From: Rhizobium lentis
Lineage (GTDB): Bacteria > Pseudomonadota > Alphaproteobacteria > Rhizobiales > Rhizobiaceae
Reading direction: 5' to 3'
Assembly (NCBI RefSeq): GCF_014200175.1
Contig: NZ_JACHBD010000004.1
Location: forward strand, 124,001 to 188,000
DNA length: 64,000 nt
Below are positions 16,342 through 24,418 of the stretch, in pieces (within the stretch, counting starts at the first letter, position 1; the number at the start of each line of letters is the position of its first letter). Both the position numbers and the translations under genes were made by a program. The notes below the pieces were generated by a model. That model worked only from the letters and a program-made list of their open reading frames with translations. It was not told where the DNA came from and made no database searches.

Positions 16342-18012
16342 TTATGCCGCTTCGGCAGCCGAGCCGTAGAGCGCAGTCTTGAAGGGCTGCGGACCGACAC
16401 GGCGGTAGGCGGCGAGGAAGGTCTCGGACGGATCGAGGCGCAAGCCGAGATAGGTGTCGACGATCGTCTCGATCGCATCCGTCACCCGGTCCGGCTCGAA
16501 GCCGCGGCCGATAATCTCGCCGATCGAGGTATGTTCGTCGCCCGAGCCGCCCAGCGTGATCTGATAGAGTTCGGCGCCCTTCTTCTCCACACCAAGCAGG
16601 CCGATATGGCCGACATGGTGGTGGCCGCAGGCATTGATGCAGCCGGAGATCTTGATCTTCAGCTCGCCGATCTCGGCCTGGCGTTCGGGATTGCCGAAGC
16701 GGCGGGAGATTTCCTGCGCCACCGGAATGGAGCGCGCATTGGCGAGCGCGCAATAGTCCAGCCCCGGACAGGCAATAATATCGGTGATCAGGCCCGCATT
16801 GGCTTCGGCGAGATCGATGGCGACGAGGCCGCGATAGATGGCTTCGAGATCGGCCAGCGCCACATGCGGCAGGATCAGGTTCTGTTCGTGGCTGACGCGA
16901 ATTTCGTCGAATGCATATTCCTCGGCGAGATCGGCGATTGCATCCATCTGCGTGTCGGTGGCGTCGCCCGGAATGCCGCCGACCGGTTTCAGCGAAATCG
17001 TCACCATGCCGTAATCGGGGTTCTTGTGCGGCTGCACATTCTGCTGGACCCAGCGGGCGAAAGCCGGATCGGCCTTCTTCCAGCGGGCGAGGTTTTCCCA
17101 GCCCTCGGCGCGCTCAGGCAGATCAGGCAGCGCGAAATAGGCGGCGATCGCCTCGACATCCTGTTCGGGCAGCTTCAGTTCGCTATTCTTGAGCGCCGCG
17201 AATTCGGCTTCCACCTGGCGCGTCAGCTCCTCGGTGCCGGTTTCGTGCACCAGGATCTTGATGCGGGCCTTGTACTTGTTGTCGCGGCGGCCGTGCAGAT
17301 TGTACACACGCACGATCGCCGTGGTGTAGGAGAGCAGATCCTCCTCGGGCAGGAAGTCGCGGATCAGCTTGGCGATCATCGGCGTGCGGCCCTGGCCACC
17401 GCCGACATAGACGGCAAAACCGATCTCGCCCTTGTCGTTCTTCTTCAGGTGGAGGCCGATATCATGGACCTGAATGGCGGCGCGGTCGCGCTCGGCGCCG
17501 GTGACGGCGATCTTGAATTTGCGCGGCAGGAAGGAGAATTCCGGGTGGACCGAAGACCATTGGCGCAGGATTTCGGCATAAGGACGCGGATCGGCGACCT
17601 CGTCGGCGGCAGCACCGGCGAAGTGATCGGCCGTCACGTTTCTGATGCAGTTGCCCGAGGTCTGCAGCGCATGCATCTCGACGCTGGCGAGGTCGGCGAG
17701 CGCATCGGGGATTTCCGACAGCTTCGGCCAGTTGAACTGCAGATTCTGGCGCGTGGTGAAGTGGCCGTAGCCGCGGTCATAGGTGCGGGCGATATGGGCG
17801 AGCATGCGCATCTGGCGCGCGCTCAGCGTGCCGTAGGGAATGGCGATGCGCAGCATATAGGCATGAAGCTGCAGGTAGACGCCGTTCATCAGGCGCAGCG
17901 GCTTGAAAGCATCCTCGGCAAGCTCGCCGGAAAGGCGGCGCTGAACCTGATCGCGGAACTGCTCGACACGCTCGCTGACAAAGGCATGGTCAAATTCGTC
18001 GTAACGGTACAT
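16342..18012 (-). CDS. cysI: Nitrite/sulfite reductase hemoprotein (CysI type)
   Basis: 556 residues. It reduces sulfite to sulfide with six electrons for cysteine synthesis, using coupled siroheme and 4Fe-4S. The cluster cysteines are all present: C415 and C421 (CPGLDYC) and C458 and C462 (CINAC), followed by GHHHVGHIG. Both ferredoxin-like halves are intact (for example HFTTRQNLQFNW at about 84-95). No cysJ flavoprotein gene is adjacent, so electrons may come from ferredoxin or from the DUF proteins in the operon. Eight bases separate it from the DUF2849 gene. Confidence 0.93.
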   Translation of the reverse strand: MYRYDEFDHAFVSERVEQFRDQVQRRLSGELAEDAFKPLRLMNGVYLQLHAYMLRIAIPYGTLSARQMRMLAHIARTYDRGYGHFTTRQNLQFNWPKLSEIPDALADLASVEMHALQTSGNCIRNVTADHFAGAAADEVADPRPYAEILRQWSSVHPEFSFLPRKFKIAVTGAERDRAAIQVHDIGLHLKKNDKGEIGFAVYVGGGQGRTPMIAKLIRDFLPEEDLLSYTTAIVRVYNLHGRRDNKYKARIKILVHETGTEELTRQVEAEFAALKNSELKLPEQDVEAIAAYFALPDLPERAEGWENLARWKKADPAFARWVQQNVQPHKNPDYGMVTISLKPVGGIPGDATDTQMDAIADLAEEYAFDEIRVSHEQNLILPHVALADLEAIYRGLVAIDLAEANAGLITDIIACPGLDYCALANARSIPVAQEISRRFGNPERQAEIGELKIKISGCINACGHHHVGHIGLLGVEKKGAELYQITLGGSGDEHTSIGEIIGRGFEPDRVTDAIETIVDTYLGLRLDPSETFLAAYRRVGPQPFKTALYGSAAEAA

Positions 18013-18020
18013 CGTCTTCC

Positions 18021-18335
18021 TCAGACTGCAATGAATTCGGGATCGGCAGGAGCGTAGCCCGGTGCGTATTCCATGGTCGGCCCCTGCGCGCGGATGCGCT
18101 CACGAAGCCGCAGCGGCCAGAGAATGCCATTGGTTTCCTGAACGTCGACGACGGCGACGTCAACGACTTCGTTGTCGGCATAGGATTTCTTGCCGATCGC
18201 CTCCAGCGCTTCGACGGCTTCGTTGTGACGGGCGACAAGCGCCTCCTGCAGCGAGGTGGACCATTTCCCGTTCGCATCCAGCCAGACGGCAATGCCGTCC
18301 GTCAGCCGGTTGGCCGTCAGAACCTTGTCTACCAT
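18021..18335 (-). CDS. DUF2849 protein of the sulfite-reduction operon
   Basis: 104 residues from ATG 18335 with AAGGAG upstream. DUF2849 is a small alphaproteobacterial family seen mainly between cysG and cysI. Conserved traits here are ANRLTDGIAVWLDANGKW at the start and PLRLRERIRAQGP near the end. No catalytic residues are evident; it may be a structural or electron-carrying partner of CysI. It begins three bases after the cysG stop, which implies coupled translation. Confidence 0.87.
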   Translation of the reverse strand: MVDKVLTANRLTDGIAVWLDANGKWSTSLQEALVARHNEAVEALEAIGKKSYADNEVVDVAVVDVQETNGILWPLRLRERIRAQGPTMEYAPGYAPADPEFIAV

Positions 18336-18337
18336 AT

Positions 18338-19777
18338 TCAGCTCCTTGCGAGTTCCTCGAGCCGGGCGTTCGCGCGCACCAGCGGCTCGGACAGTTCGAA
18401 ATTGGCGCCGGCGACCGCATCGCCGATAATGACCATGACAGGGCCGGTCAGCTCGTCGCGGTGCTGCAGATCCGGCAGATCGGCAAGCGTGCCATGCAGC
18501 AGGCGGCGCTCCGCGCGGCTGGCATTTTCGATGACGGCGACTGTCGTTTCGGCGGGAATGCCCGCCTGCATCAGCCGCTCGGCGACGGAGGCGGCAACCG
18601 TGCGGCCCATATAGACGGCAATCGTTGCGCCGGAAACGGCAAGGCTTGCCCAATCGGGCAGCACATCGCCGGTGAGATCATGGCCCGTGGTGAAGACCAG
18701 TGACGAAGCGACTCCGCGCAGCGTCAGCGGCAGCTCGAAATCGGCAGCGGCGGCGAAAGCCGAGGTGATGCCGGGCACGACCTCATAGGTGATGCCGGCA
18801 GCGCGCAGCGCCGCCATCTCTTCGCCTGCCCGGCCATAGACCAGCGGGTCGCCGGACTTGAGCCGAACGACACGTTTCCCCTGACGGCCGAGCTCGACCA
18901 GCAGCTCGTTAATCTCCTCCTGCGATTTCGAATGGCAGCCCTTGCGCTTGCCGACCGACAGCCGCTCGGCATCGCGCCGGCCCATATCGACGATCGCCTG
19001 CGGCACGAGCGCGTCAAAAACGATGACGTCGGCTTCCATCATCACGCGCTGTGCGCGTAGCGTCAGCAGGTCTTCGGCACCCGGACCGGCGCCGACCAGC
19101 CAGACATGGCCCGCGACCCTGTCCATAGACCCCAGCAGCCGGTCGGCTGCCTGGCGGGCCTGCGGCAGGTTGCCGTTGGCGACCGCATCCGCAACGGCGC
19201 CGGAAAAGAAGCGGCGCCAGAAAACCCGGCGGGAAACGCCTCGGGGGATCAGTTGATCGACCGCCTTGCGGTAGCTCGTCGCCAGCGCAGCCAGACGCCC
19301 AAGCGATGGAGAAAGAAGCTGATCGATCTGGGCGCGGATCATCTGCGCCAGAACCGGCCCCGCCCCTTCGGTGCCGATCGCGACGGCAACGGGGGCACGA
19401 TTGACCAGCGCCGGCGTGAAGAAATCGCAGTAATCGGGCTGATCGACGGCATTGGCCGGAATGCTGGCGGCGCGGGCGGCATCGACGATCTCGCGGTCAT
19501 CGGCTTCATTGCCGGTGGCGGCGAAGACGAGCGCCGAACCCTTGACCTGGTCGGCGGAAAAACGGCCACGCACAGTTTCGATGCGGTTGGCGATCAGGAA
19601 GGCATGATAATCGGCTTCCGGCTTCTCGGCATAGGCGATAATCCGCGCGCGCGTATTGAGCAGCAGCCGCACCTTGGCGAAGGCTTCGTCGCCATTGCCA
19701 AAGACAGCCGTTTTCTGGCCCTCCACGCGAAAGAAGGCTGGAAATACCGAAAGCTGCTCAGTCTTGGGAGACATCAT
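18338..19777 (-). CDS. cysG: Siroheme synthase (uroporphyrinogen-III methyltransferase / precorrin-2 oxidase / ferrochelatase)
   Basis: 479 residues from an ATGATG doublet (19777/19774). The N-terminal 200 residues are the NAD-dependent precorrin-2 dehydrogenase/ferrochelatase domain (FGNGDEAFAKVRLLL at about 25-40). The C-terminal 260 are the SAM-dependent methyltransferase, with VWLVGAGPGAEDLLTLRA, VRLKSGDPLVYGRAGEE and VVPGITSAFAAAA. It makes siroheme, the prosthetic group of the CysI encoded downstream, so the operon supplies cofactor and enzyme together. The promoter should lie in the 263-base gap shared with the divergent deaminase gene. Confidence 0.92.
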   Translation of the reverse strand: MMSPKTEQLSVFPAFFRVEGQKTAVFGNGDEAFAKVRLLLNTRARIIAYAEKPEADYHAFLIANRIETVRGRFSADQVKGSALVFAATGNEADDREIVDAARAASIPANAVDQPDYCDFFTPALVNRAPVAVAIGTEGAGPVLAQMIRAQIDQLLSPSLGRLAALATSYRKAVDQLIPRGVSRRVFWRRFFSGAVADAVANGNLPQARQAADRLLGSMDRVAGHVWLVGAGPGAEDLLTLRAQRVMMEADVIVFDALVPQAIVDMGRRDAERLSVGKRKGCHSKSQEEINELLVELGRQGKRVVRLKSGDPLVYGRAGEEMAALRAAGITYEVVPGITSAFAAAADFELPLTLRGVASSLVFTTGHDLTGDVLPDWASLAVSGATIAVYMGRTVAASVAERLMQAGIPAETTVAVIENASRAERRLLHGTLADLPDLQHRDELTGPVMVIIGDAVAGANFELSEPLVRANARLEELARS

Positions 19778-20040
19778 CAATCCACTTCGAAGTTGCCAGA
19801 ATATGCCCGTGATCGGCAAGTGATTGAAGGAACAGAAATTCCAAAGCCCCAGCAAGCGCGTATTGTTTTGCTCGCACCATCGGCGATTTGAGAAAAGTCA
19901 ACCGTGCTGATGAAAACCACCTGTTCCCACTCTCTTTGTTGCGCTGCAGTATAAAGCCTGTGGTAAACGGCGTCCACCGGCGTATGGCGCATTTCGTTCG
20001 TGCCTCCAAGGCGATAGACTGGAAAAAACCGGAGACGCCA

Positions 20041-20628
20041 ATGCCTGACACGACCATCGCCGCCCGCCTGCTTTCGGTGATCGAGGACGATATCCTGCCG
20101 CTCACCGAACGAGGCGTTTCGCTTGGCAACAAGGTGTTCGGCGCGGCGATCCTGCGCAAATCCGATCTGTCGCTCGTCGTCGCCGAGACCAACAACGAGT
20201 TGGAGAACCCGCTCTGGCACGGCGAGGTGCATACGCTGAAGCGCTTCTACGAACTTGGCGACAAGCCGGCGACCAAGGATTTGATCTTCCTGTCGACTCA
20301 CGAACCTTGCACCATGTGCATGTCGGCGATCACCTGGGCGGGCTTCGACAATTTCTACTATTTCTTCAGCCATGAGGATTCTCGCGATGCCTTCGCCATT
20401 CCGCACGACCTGAAGATCCTCAAGGAAGTCTTCGGGCTTGAACCCGGCGGCTATCGCAGGCAGAACACCTTCTGGAACAGCTTTGCGGTCGCCGATCTCG
20501 TCGAGACCGAAGAGCCTTCGCTGAAGACGGCGCTCAAGGCGCAGACCGCCCGGATCAAAGCGCGCTACGACGCATTGTCGGCCAGCTACCAGTCGTCAAA
20601 GAGCGCCAACGATATTCCCCTCAACTGA
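20041..20628 (+). CDS. Cytidine/deoxycytidylate deaminase-family protein
   Basis: 195 residues from ATG 20041, with CCGGAGAC upstream; in-frame starts further up are not supported. It carries the zinc deaminase signature: H60 and catalytic E62 in WHGEVH, and C90/C93 in PCTMC. The spacing fits the CMP/dCMP and guanine deaminase superfamily. The substrate is uncertain. It ends 20 bases before mazG, so the two genes may act together in nucleotide clean-up. Confidence 0.85.
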   Translation: MPDTTIAARLLSVIEDDILPLTERGVSLGNKVFGAAILRKSDLSLVVAETNNELENPLWHGEVHTLKRFYELGDKPATKDLIFLSTHEPCTMCMSAITWAGFDNFYYFFSHEDSRDAFAIPHDLKILKEVFGLEPGGYRRQNTFWNSFAVADLVETEEPSLKTALKAQTARIKARYDALSASYQSSKSANDIPLN

Positions 20629-20648
20629 GGATGCTGAACCGAGGCACC

Positions 20649-21494
20649 ATGGAACCTTCAAAAGACATTTCGCGACTGATCGAAATCATGGCGGCATTGC
20701 GCCATCCCGAGACTGGCTGCCCCTGGGACATCGAACAGAATTTTCAGACGATCAAGTCCTATACGATCGAAGAGGCCTATGAGGTTTCGGACGCAATCGA
20801 GCGCGGCGATATGGACGATCTCTGCGACGAGCTCGGCGACCTGCTGCTGCAGGTGGTCTTCCATGCCCGCATGGCCGAAGAAGCCGGCGAGTTCTCCTTC
20901 GGCGACGTGGTCAACGCCATCACCACAAAGATGATCCGCCGCCATCCGCATGTCTTTGCCCGCTCGGAAGCGGATACACCCGATGCTGTGAAAATCCAGT
21001 GGGACGAGATCAAGCAGGCGGAAAAACGGGAGCGCGCCGAGCGCCGGGCAAGGCGCGGGATTACCGAGGATTTCAAGGGCGGCTTCCTCGGCTCGGTGCA
21101 GCGCAGCTTTCCGGCACTGACAGAAGCGCTGAAGCTGCAAGAACGCGCCGCCAAAGTCGGCTTCGACTGGTCGGCGCCGGAGCCAATCCTCGACAAGATC
21201 GAGGAGGAGATCGGCGAATTGCGGGTGGCGCTGCGCGACGGCGACCGAGCAAAGGTCAGCGACGAGCTCGGCGACTTGATCTTCGCCGTCGTCAATATCG
21301 GCCGGCATGTGAAGGCCGATCCGGAACAGGCGCTGCGCGGAACGAACACGAAATTCCGGCGCCGATTCAATCATATCGAGAATGTTCTTGAAGCGGAAGG
21401 TGAGACGCTGGAAGCGGCCAGCCTGGAGCGGATGGAGGAGATCTGGCAGTCGGCGAAGGCGATTGAAAGAGCGCTCGTGGCTGAGGTTGAGTGA
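20649..21494 (+). CDS. mazG: Nucleoside triphosphate pyrophosphohydrolase MazG
   Basis: 281 residues, the usual length of the two-domain MazG. It hydrolyses (d)NTPs to monophosphates and pyrophosphate. Both repeats keep their metal-binding helices: EEAYEVSDAI with CDELGDLLLQVV in the first, and EEEIGELRVAL with SDELGDLIFAVVNIGRH in the second. ATG 20649 has CCGAGG upstream and is preferred over ATG 20631, which lies on top of its own purine tract. It is convergent with hflX across a palindromic repeat. Confidence 0.93.
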   Translation: MEPSKDISRLIEIMAALRHPETGCPWDIEQNFQTIKSYTIEEAYEVSDAIERGDMDDLCDELGDLLLQVVFHARMAEEAGEFSFGDVVNAITTKMIRRHPHVFARSEADTPDAVKIQWDEIKQAEKRERAERRARRGITEDFKGGFLGSVQRSFPALTEALKLQERAAKVGFDWSAPEPILDKIEEEIGELRVALRDGDRAKVSDELGDLIFAVVNIGRHVKADPEQALRGTNTKFRRRFNHIENVLEAEGETLEAASLERMEEIWQSAKAIERALVAEVE

Positions 21495-21514
21495 GCACAA
21501 CGTTGCCACATCTC

Positions 21515-21673
21515 CCTTCTCCCAGCGGGGAGAAGATGCCGGCAGGCAGATGAGGGGGTGAGCGACGGCAGGAGCGAATGCACGAAGCGCAAGCGAAGGG
21601 CAGCATGAAGGGCGTACCGTGTGGCCCCCCTCATCCGACCCTTCGGGCCACCTTCTCCCCGCTGGGGAGAAGG
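21515..21673. repeat. Paired palindromic intergenic element (RIME-like)
   Basis: Two nearly identical palindromes, CTTCTCCC...GGGGAGAAG (21516-21535) and CCTTCTCCCC-GCT-GGGGAGAAGG (21651-21673), bracket about 115 bases with CTCATC motifs near the ends. The organisation resembles the RIME-type mosaic elements known from Rhizobium, though the family was not verified. It sits between the convergent mazG and hflX genes, where it may also act as a bidirectional terminator. Confidence 0.7.
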
Positions 21674-21680
21674 GAATGCG

Positions 21681-23006
21681 TCACCGCTCCCAATCCTCGC
21701 GCGGCGGCTTCGGCCCATTGCCGATGCGGCGTTCGAGTTCGGCGGCTTCGGTTTCGGACAGGCGCAGGTCGAGGGTGATCGAGCCGTCCTCGTTGTCCTC
21801 GCGGGCATCGACGATTGCGTGGTCGTAGAGCCAGGGCAGCAGCGCCAGCTTGTCGACCGGAAGGCGGATCGTCGTTTCGGTCATGACGCCGGAGAGCCTG
21901 CGGCTGATCTCGTCCATCAGCGTGTCGACGCCCTCGCCGCTGACGGCGGAGACGGCGACGACGTTGCTGGCGCCGGCAGCCTTCTGCACCATGGCGTCAT
22001 GCACCTCGGGCTCCAGCCGGTCGATCTTGTTCCAGACCTCGATCAGCCGCTTCTCCGCTTCAGCCTCATCGATTCCGAGATCGCCGAGGATGCGCATCAC
22101 ATCGGAGCTCTGCACTTGGTTGTCGTCATCCGACATATCGCGGACATGCAGGATGAGATCGGCTTCGAGCACCTCTTCCAGCGTCGCCCGGAAGGCGGCG
22201 ACGAGATGGGTCGGCAGGTCGGAGATGAAGCCGACAGTGTCGGACAGGATGACGGTGCGGCCATGCGGCAGCTTCATGCGGCGAAGCGTCGGGTCGAGCG
22301 TGGCAAAGAGCATGTCTTCGGCCAGCACGCCGGCGCCGGTGATGCGGTTGAACAGCGTCGACTTGCCGGCATTGGTATAACCGACGAGCGCCACGATCGG
22401 GTGCGGCACCTTGCGTCGCTTGGCCCTATGCAGCTGGCGGGTGCGCACGACCTGCTCCAGCTCACGTTCGAGCTTGATGATGCGGTCCTGCAGCAGCCGC
22501 CGGTCGGCTTCGATCTGGGTTTCGCCGGGGCCGCCCATGAAGCCGCCGCCACCGCGCTGGCGTTCAAGGTGGGTCCAGCTGCGAACCAGCCGGCCCTTCT
22601 GATAATTCAGATGCGCCAGATCGACCTGCAGCGTGCCCTCCTTGGTGGAGGCGCGGCGGCCGAAGATTTCGAGGATGAGGCCGGTGCGGTCGATGACCTT
22701 GGCGTTCCATTCCTTTTCGAGATTGCGCTGCTGCACCGGCGTCAGCGGATGATCGACGATGACCAGACCGGAATCGCGCTCGTCGAGTAGCGCCTTGATC
22801 TCCTCAATCTTGCCGGTGCCGAGCAGTGTCGCCGGTCGCGGATCATTGACCGGCACGACCTGGCCGTTGACGACATCGAGGTCGATCGCCTGGGCAAGGC
22901 CCGTCGCCTCTTCCAGTCGGCTTTCCGGCGTGCGGGTGGAGGCCGATTCGGTCTGGCCGCCGCGGCTGCGTGATTTCAAAACCGGCACGACGACGGTCGC
23001 GCGCAT
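21681..23006 (-). CDS. hflX: Ribosome-associated GTPase HflX
   Basis: 441 residues from ATG 23006. HflX splits or rescues ribosomes under stress. The N-terminal HflX domain is followed by a coiled-coil linker and the GTPase domain with G1 GYTNAGKST, G3 DTVGF and G4 NKID, all intact; the glycine-rich GGGGFMGGPGETQ loop precedes the linker. The frame remains open about 23 codons upstream (KNDSIIPEAAKHRDD) without a normal start codon, so the true start could be further up and non-standard. A hairpin at 23008-23038 covers the AGGGA before ATG 23006. It is read after hfq, the usual order. Confidence 0.92.
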   Translation of the reverse strand: MRATVVVPVLKSRSRGGQTESASTRTPESRLEEATGLAQAIDLDVVNGQVVPVNDPRPATLLGTGKIEEIKALLDERDSGLVIVDHPLTPVQQRNLEKEWNAKVIDRTGLILEIFGRRASTKEGTLQVDLAHLNYQKGRLVRSWTHLERQRGGGGFMGGPGETQIEADRRLLQDRIIKLERELEQVVRTRQLHRAKRRKVPHPIVALVGYTNAGKSTLFNRITGAGVLAEDMLFATLDPTLRRMKLPHGRTVILSDTVGFISDLPTHLVAAFRATLEEVLEADLILHVRDMSDDDNQVQSSDVMRILGDLGIDEAEAEKRLIEVWNKIDRLEPEVHDAMVQKAAGASNVVAVSAVSGEGVDTLMDEISRRLSGVMTETTIRLPVDKLALLPWLYDHAIVDAREDNEDGSITLDLRLSETEAAELERRIGNGPKPPREDWER

Positions 23007-23007
23007 G

Positions 23008-23038
23008 TCATCCCTGTGCTTCGCTGCCTCAGGGATGA
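23008..23038 (-). promoter_or_regulatory. Hairpin over the hflX ribosome binding site
   Basis: On the mRNA, TCATCCCTG and CAGGGATGA form a perfect 9-bp stem with a 13-base loop. The right arm contains the AGGGA that would serve as Shine-Dalgarno for ATG 23006. The stem begins two bases before the start codon. It may be a translational control element or a copy of a rhizobial intergenic palindrome. Confidence 0.45.
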
Positions 23039-23083
23039 TCGAATCGTTCTTGGTATCGCGTGTCGAAATAACGGCTGATCCTG

Positions 23084-23326
23084 TTAGGACGCGGCTTCTT
23101 CACTCTCGAACATCTGCATCGGCTGACCCGGCATGATCGTCGAGATCGCATGCTTATACACCAGCTGCGAGTGGCCGTCACGACGAAGAAGAACACAGAA
23201 ATTGTCGACAGAGGTAACAACGCCCGTGAGTTTCACGCCGTTGATCAAAAAGATTGTCAGGGAAATCTTTTGCTTGCGAACAGTATTGAGAAATAAGTCC
23301 TGCAAATTCTGAGAACGTTCCGCCAT
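23084..23326 (-). CDS. hfq: RNA chaperone Hfq
   Basis: 80 residues, typical for alphaproteobacterial Hfq, which lacks the long acidic tail. Sm1 covers [27 protein letters not shown] and Sm2 ends with the RNA-contacting YKHAIST. As a hexamer it binds A-rich and U-rich RNA, pairing small RNAs with mRNAs; in rhizobia it affects nitrogen fixation control. Start ATG 23326. It lies between dat and hflX, the standard order, and ends 77 bases before the hflX start. Confidence 0.96.
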   Translation of the reverse strand: MAERSQNLQDLFLNTVRKQKISLTIFLINGVKLTGVVTSVDNFCVLLRRDGHSQLVYKHAISTIMPGQPMQMFESEEAAS

Positions 23327-23435
23327 CGCGCCGCTTCTTTCTTTATTGCCGACCTGATTGGCCGGTAGAATATCAATCACCTCACCATGCAAGACCGGAA
23401 GCACCCTCATTCCACCGGTCCAGCAAATCTTGGTA

Positions 23436-24299
23436 TCAAATCGCAATCTTTTCCGCAACGTCGAAAAAGGCTTCGCGGACTTTCTGCGAGACGCTGCCGG
23501 GATGACCGTTGGCAATGGCCTGGCCATCGACGGAAACCACCGGAAAACAGATACTTGTGGCTGCCGTCAGGAAAACCTCGCGGGCCGCGAGCATCTCTGA
23601 AACGGAGAAATTCCGCTCGGCGACCTTCAGGCTCAATTTCGTTGCGACATCCATCAAGGTGGTACGGGTAATGCCGCGCAGAATGCCGTGTTCGGCGGGC
23701 CGCGTCACCAGCGTTCCGTCCCGGTCAACGATCCAGACATTGGTCGCCGCCCCTTCCTTCACCATGCCGTCGGCGTCGACATAGATCGCCTCCTGGGCGC
23801 CGACTTCCTTGGCCTGCTGGCGGGCCATGGCGTTCGGCAGCAGGCCGACGGACTTGATGTCGACACGGTCCCAGCGGTTGTCGGCAACGGTGATCGCCTT
23901 GATGCCGTTAGCGTTCTTGGCGGCTATGATCTTCGGGTCGGTGCTCTTGGCGGTGATGACAAGCGACGGCGGCGTGCCCTCGGCCGGGAAGACATGATCG
24001 CGGCGGGCGACACCGCGCGTCACCTGCAGGTAGAAAAGCCCGTTGCGGACATGGTTGCGGCGCAAGGTCTCGCGAATGACCTGCGTCAGCGCCGCCCGGC
24101 CCATCGGCCAGGCGATGCGGAGCTCACCGAGCGACCGGTCGAGACGGTTCAGATGACGCGTGAGGTCGACGATATAGCCGTGTCGGACCTCGCAAACCTC
24201 ATAGACGCCGTCGGCGAACTGGTAGCCTCGATCCTCGATATGCACGGTGGCATCGGAATACTTGACGTAACGGCCGTTCACATAGGCAATTCTCGGCAT
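23436..24299 (-). CDS. dat: D-amino acid aminotransferase
   Basis: 287 residues, PLP fold type IV. The PLP lysine is in [11 protein letters not shown] (about 148), the conserved Glu region in [12 protein letters not shown] (about 180), and the opening [20 protein letters not shown] is typical. It interconverts D-alanine and D-glutamate with 2-oxo acids for peptidoglycan, or acts on branched-chain relatives. It starts at ATG 24299 and is 109 bases upstream of hfq. Position after ntrX and before hfq is conserved, apart from the missing trkA. Confidence 0.9.
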   Translation of the reverse strand: MPRIAYVNGRYVKYSDATVHIEDRGYQFADGVYEVCEVRHGYIVDLTRHLNRLDRSLGELRIAWPMGRAALTQVIRETLRRNHVRNGLFYLQVTRGVARRDHVFPAEGTPPSLVITAKSTDPKIIAAKNANGIKAITVADNRWDRVDIKSVGLLPNAMARQQAKEVGAQEAIYVDADGMVKEGAATNVWIVDRDGTLVTRPAEHGILRGITRTTLMDVATKLSLKVAERNFSVSEMLAAREVFLTAATSICFPVVSVDGQAIANGHPGSVSQKVREAFFDVAEKIAI

Positions 24300-24360
24300 G
24301 GGAAACCTGATCTTCCGGGGGCGATATAGGGGGTGGCGCGGCGGCGGCCGCGCCTGTTAG

Positions 24361-24418
24361 ATCAAAAAGTGGAGCATAATGTTGTCCGAAAACCGCTCAC
24401 ACTTTTCGGCATCATGCT
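24361..24418. repeat. Palindromic repeat of the rhizobial intergenic type
   Basis: Nested inverted arms: AGCATAATG...CATCATGCT outside, CCGAAAA...TTTTCGG inside, with CCGCTCACAC in the loop. I recall copies of this sequence as very frequent in Rhizobium intergenic regions. It begins exactly at the ntrX stop codon and may terminate or stabilise the ntrYX transcript. Confidence 0.7.

Noticed and set aside
16168..18057. Long open frame (about 630 codons) on the + strand opposite cysI
   Set aside because: It is the mirror of a high-GC gene; its translation is Asp/Gly/Ile/Ala-rich with no domain, and the other strand encodes a complete CysI with all cluster cysteines.
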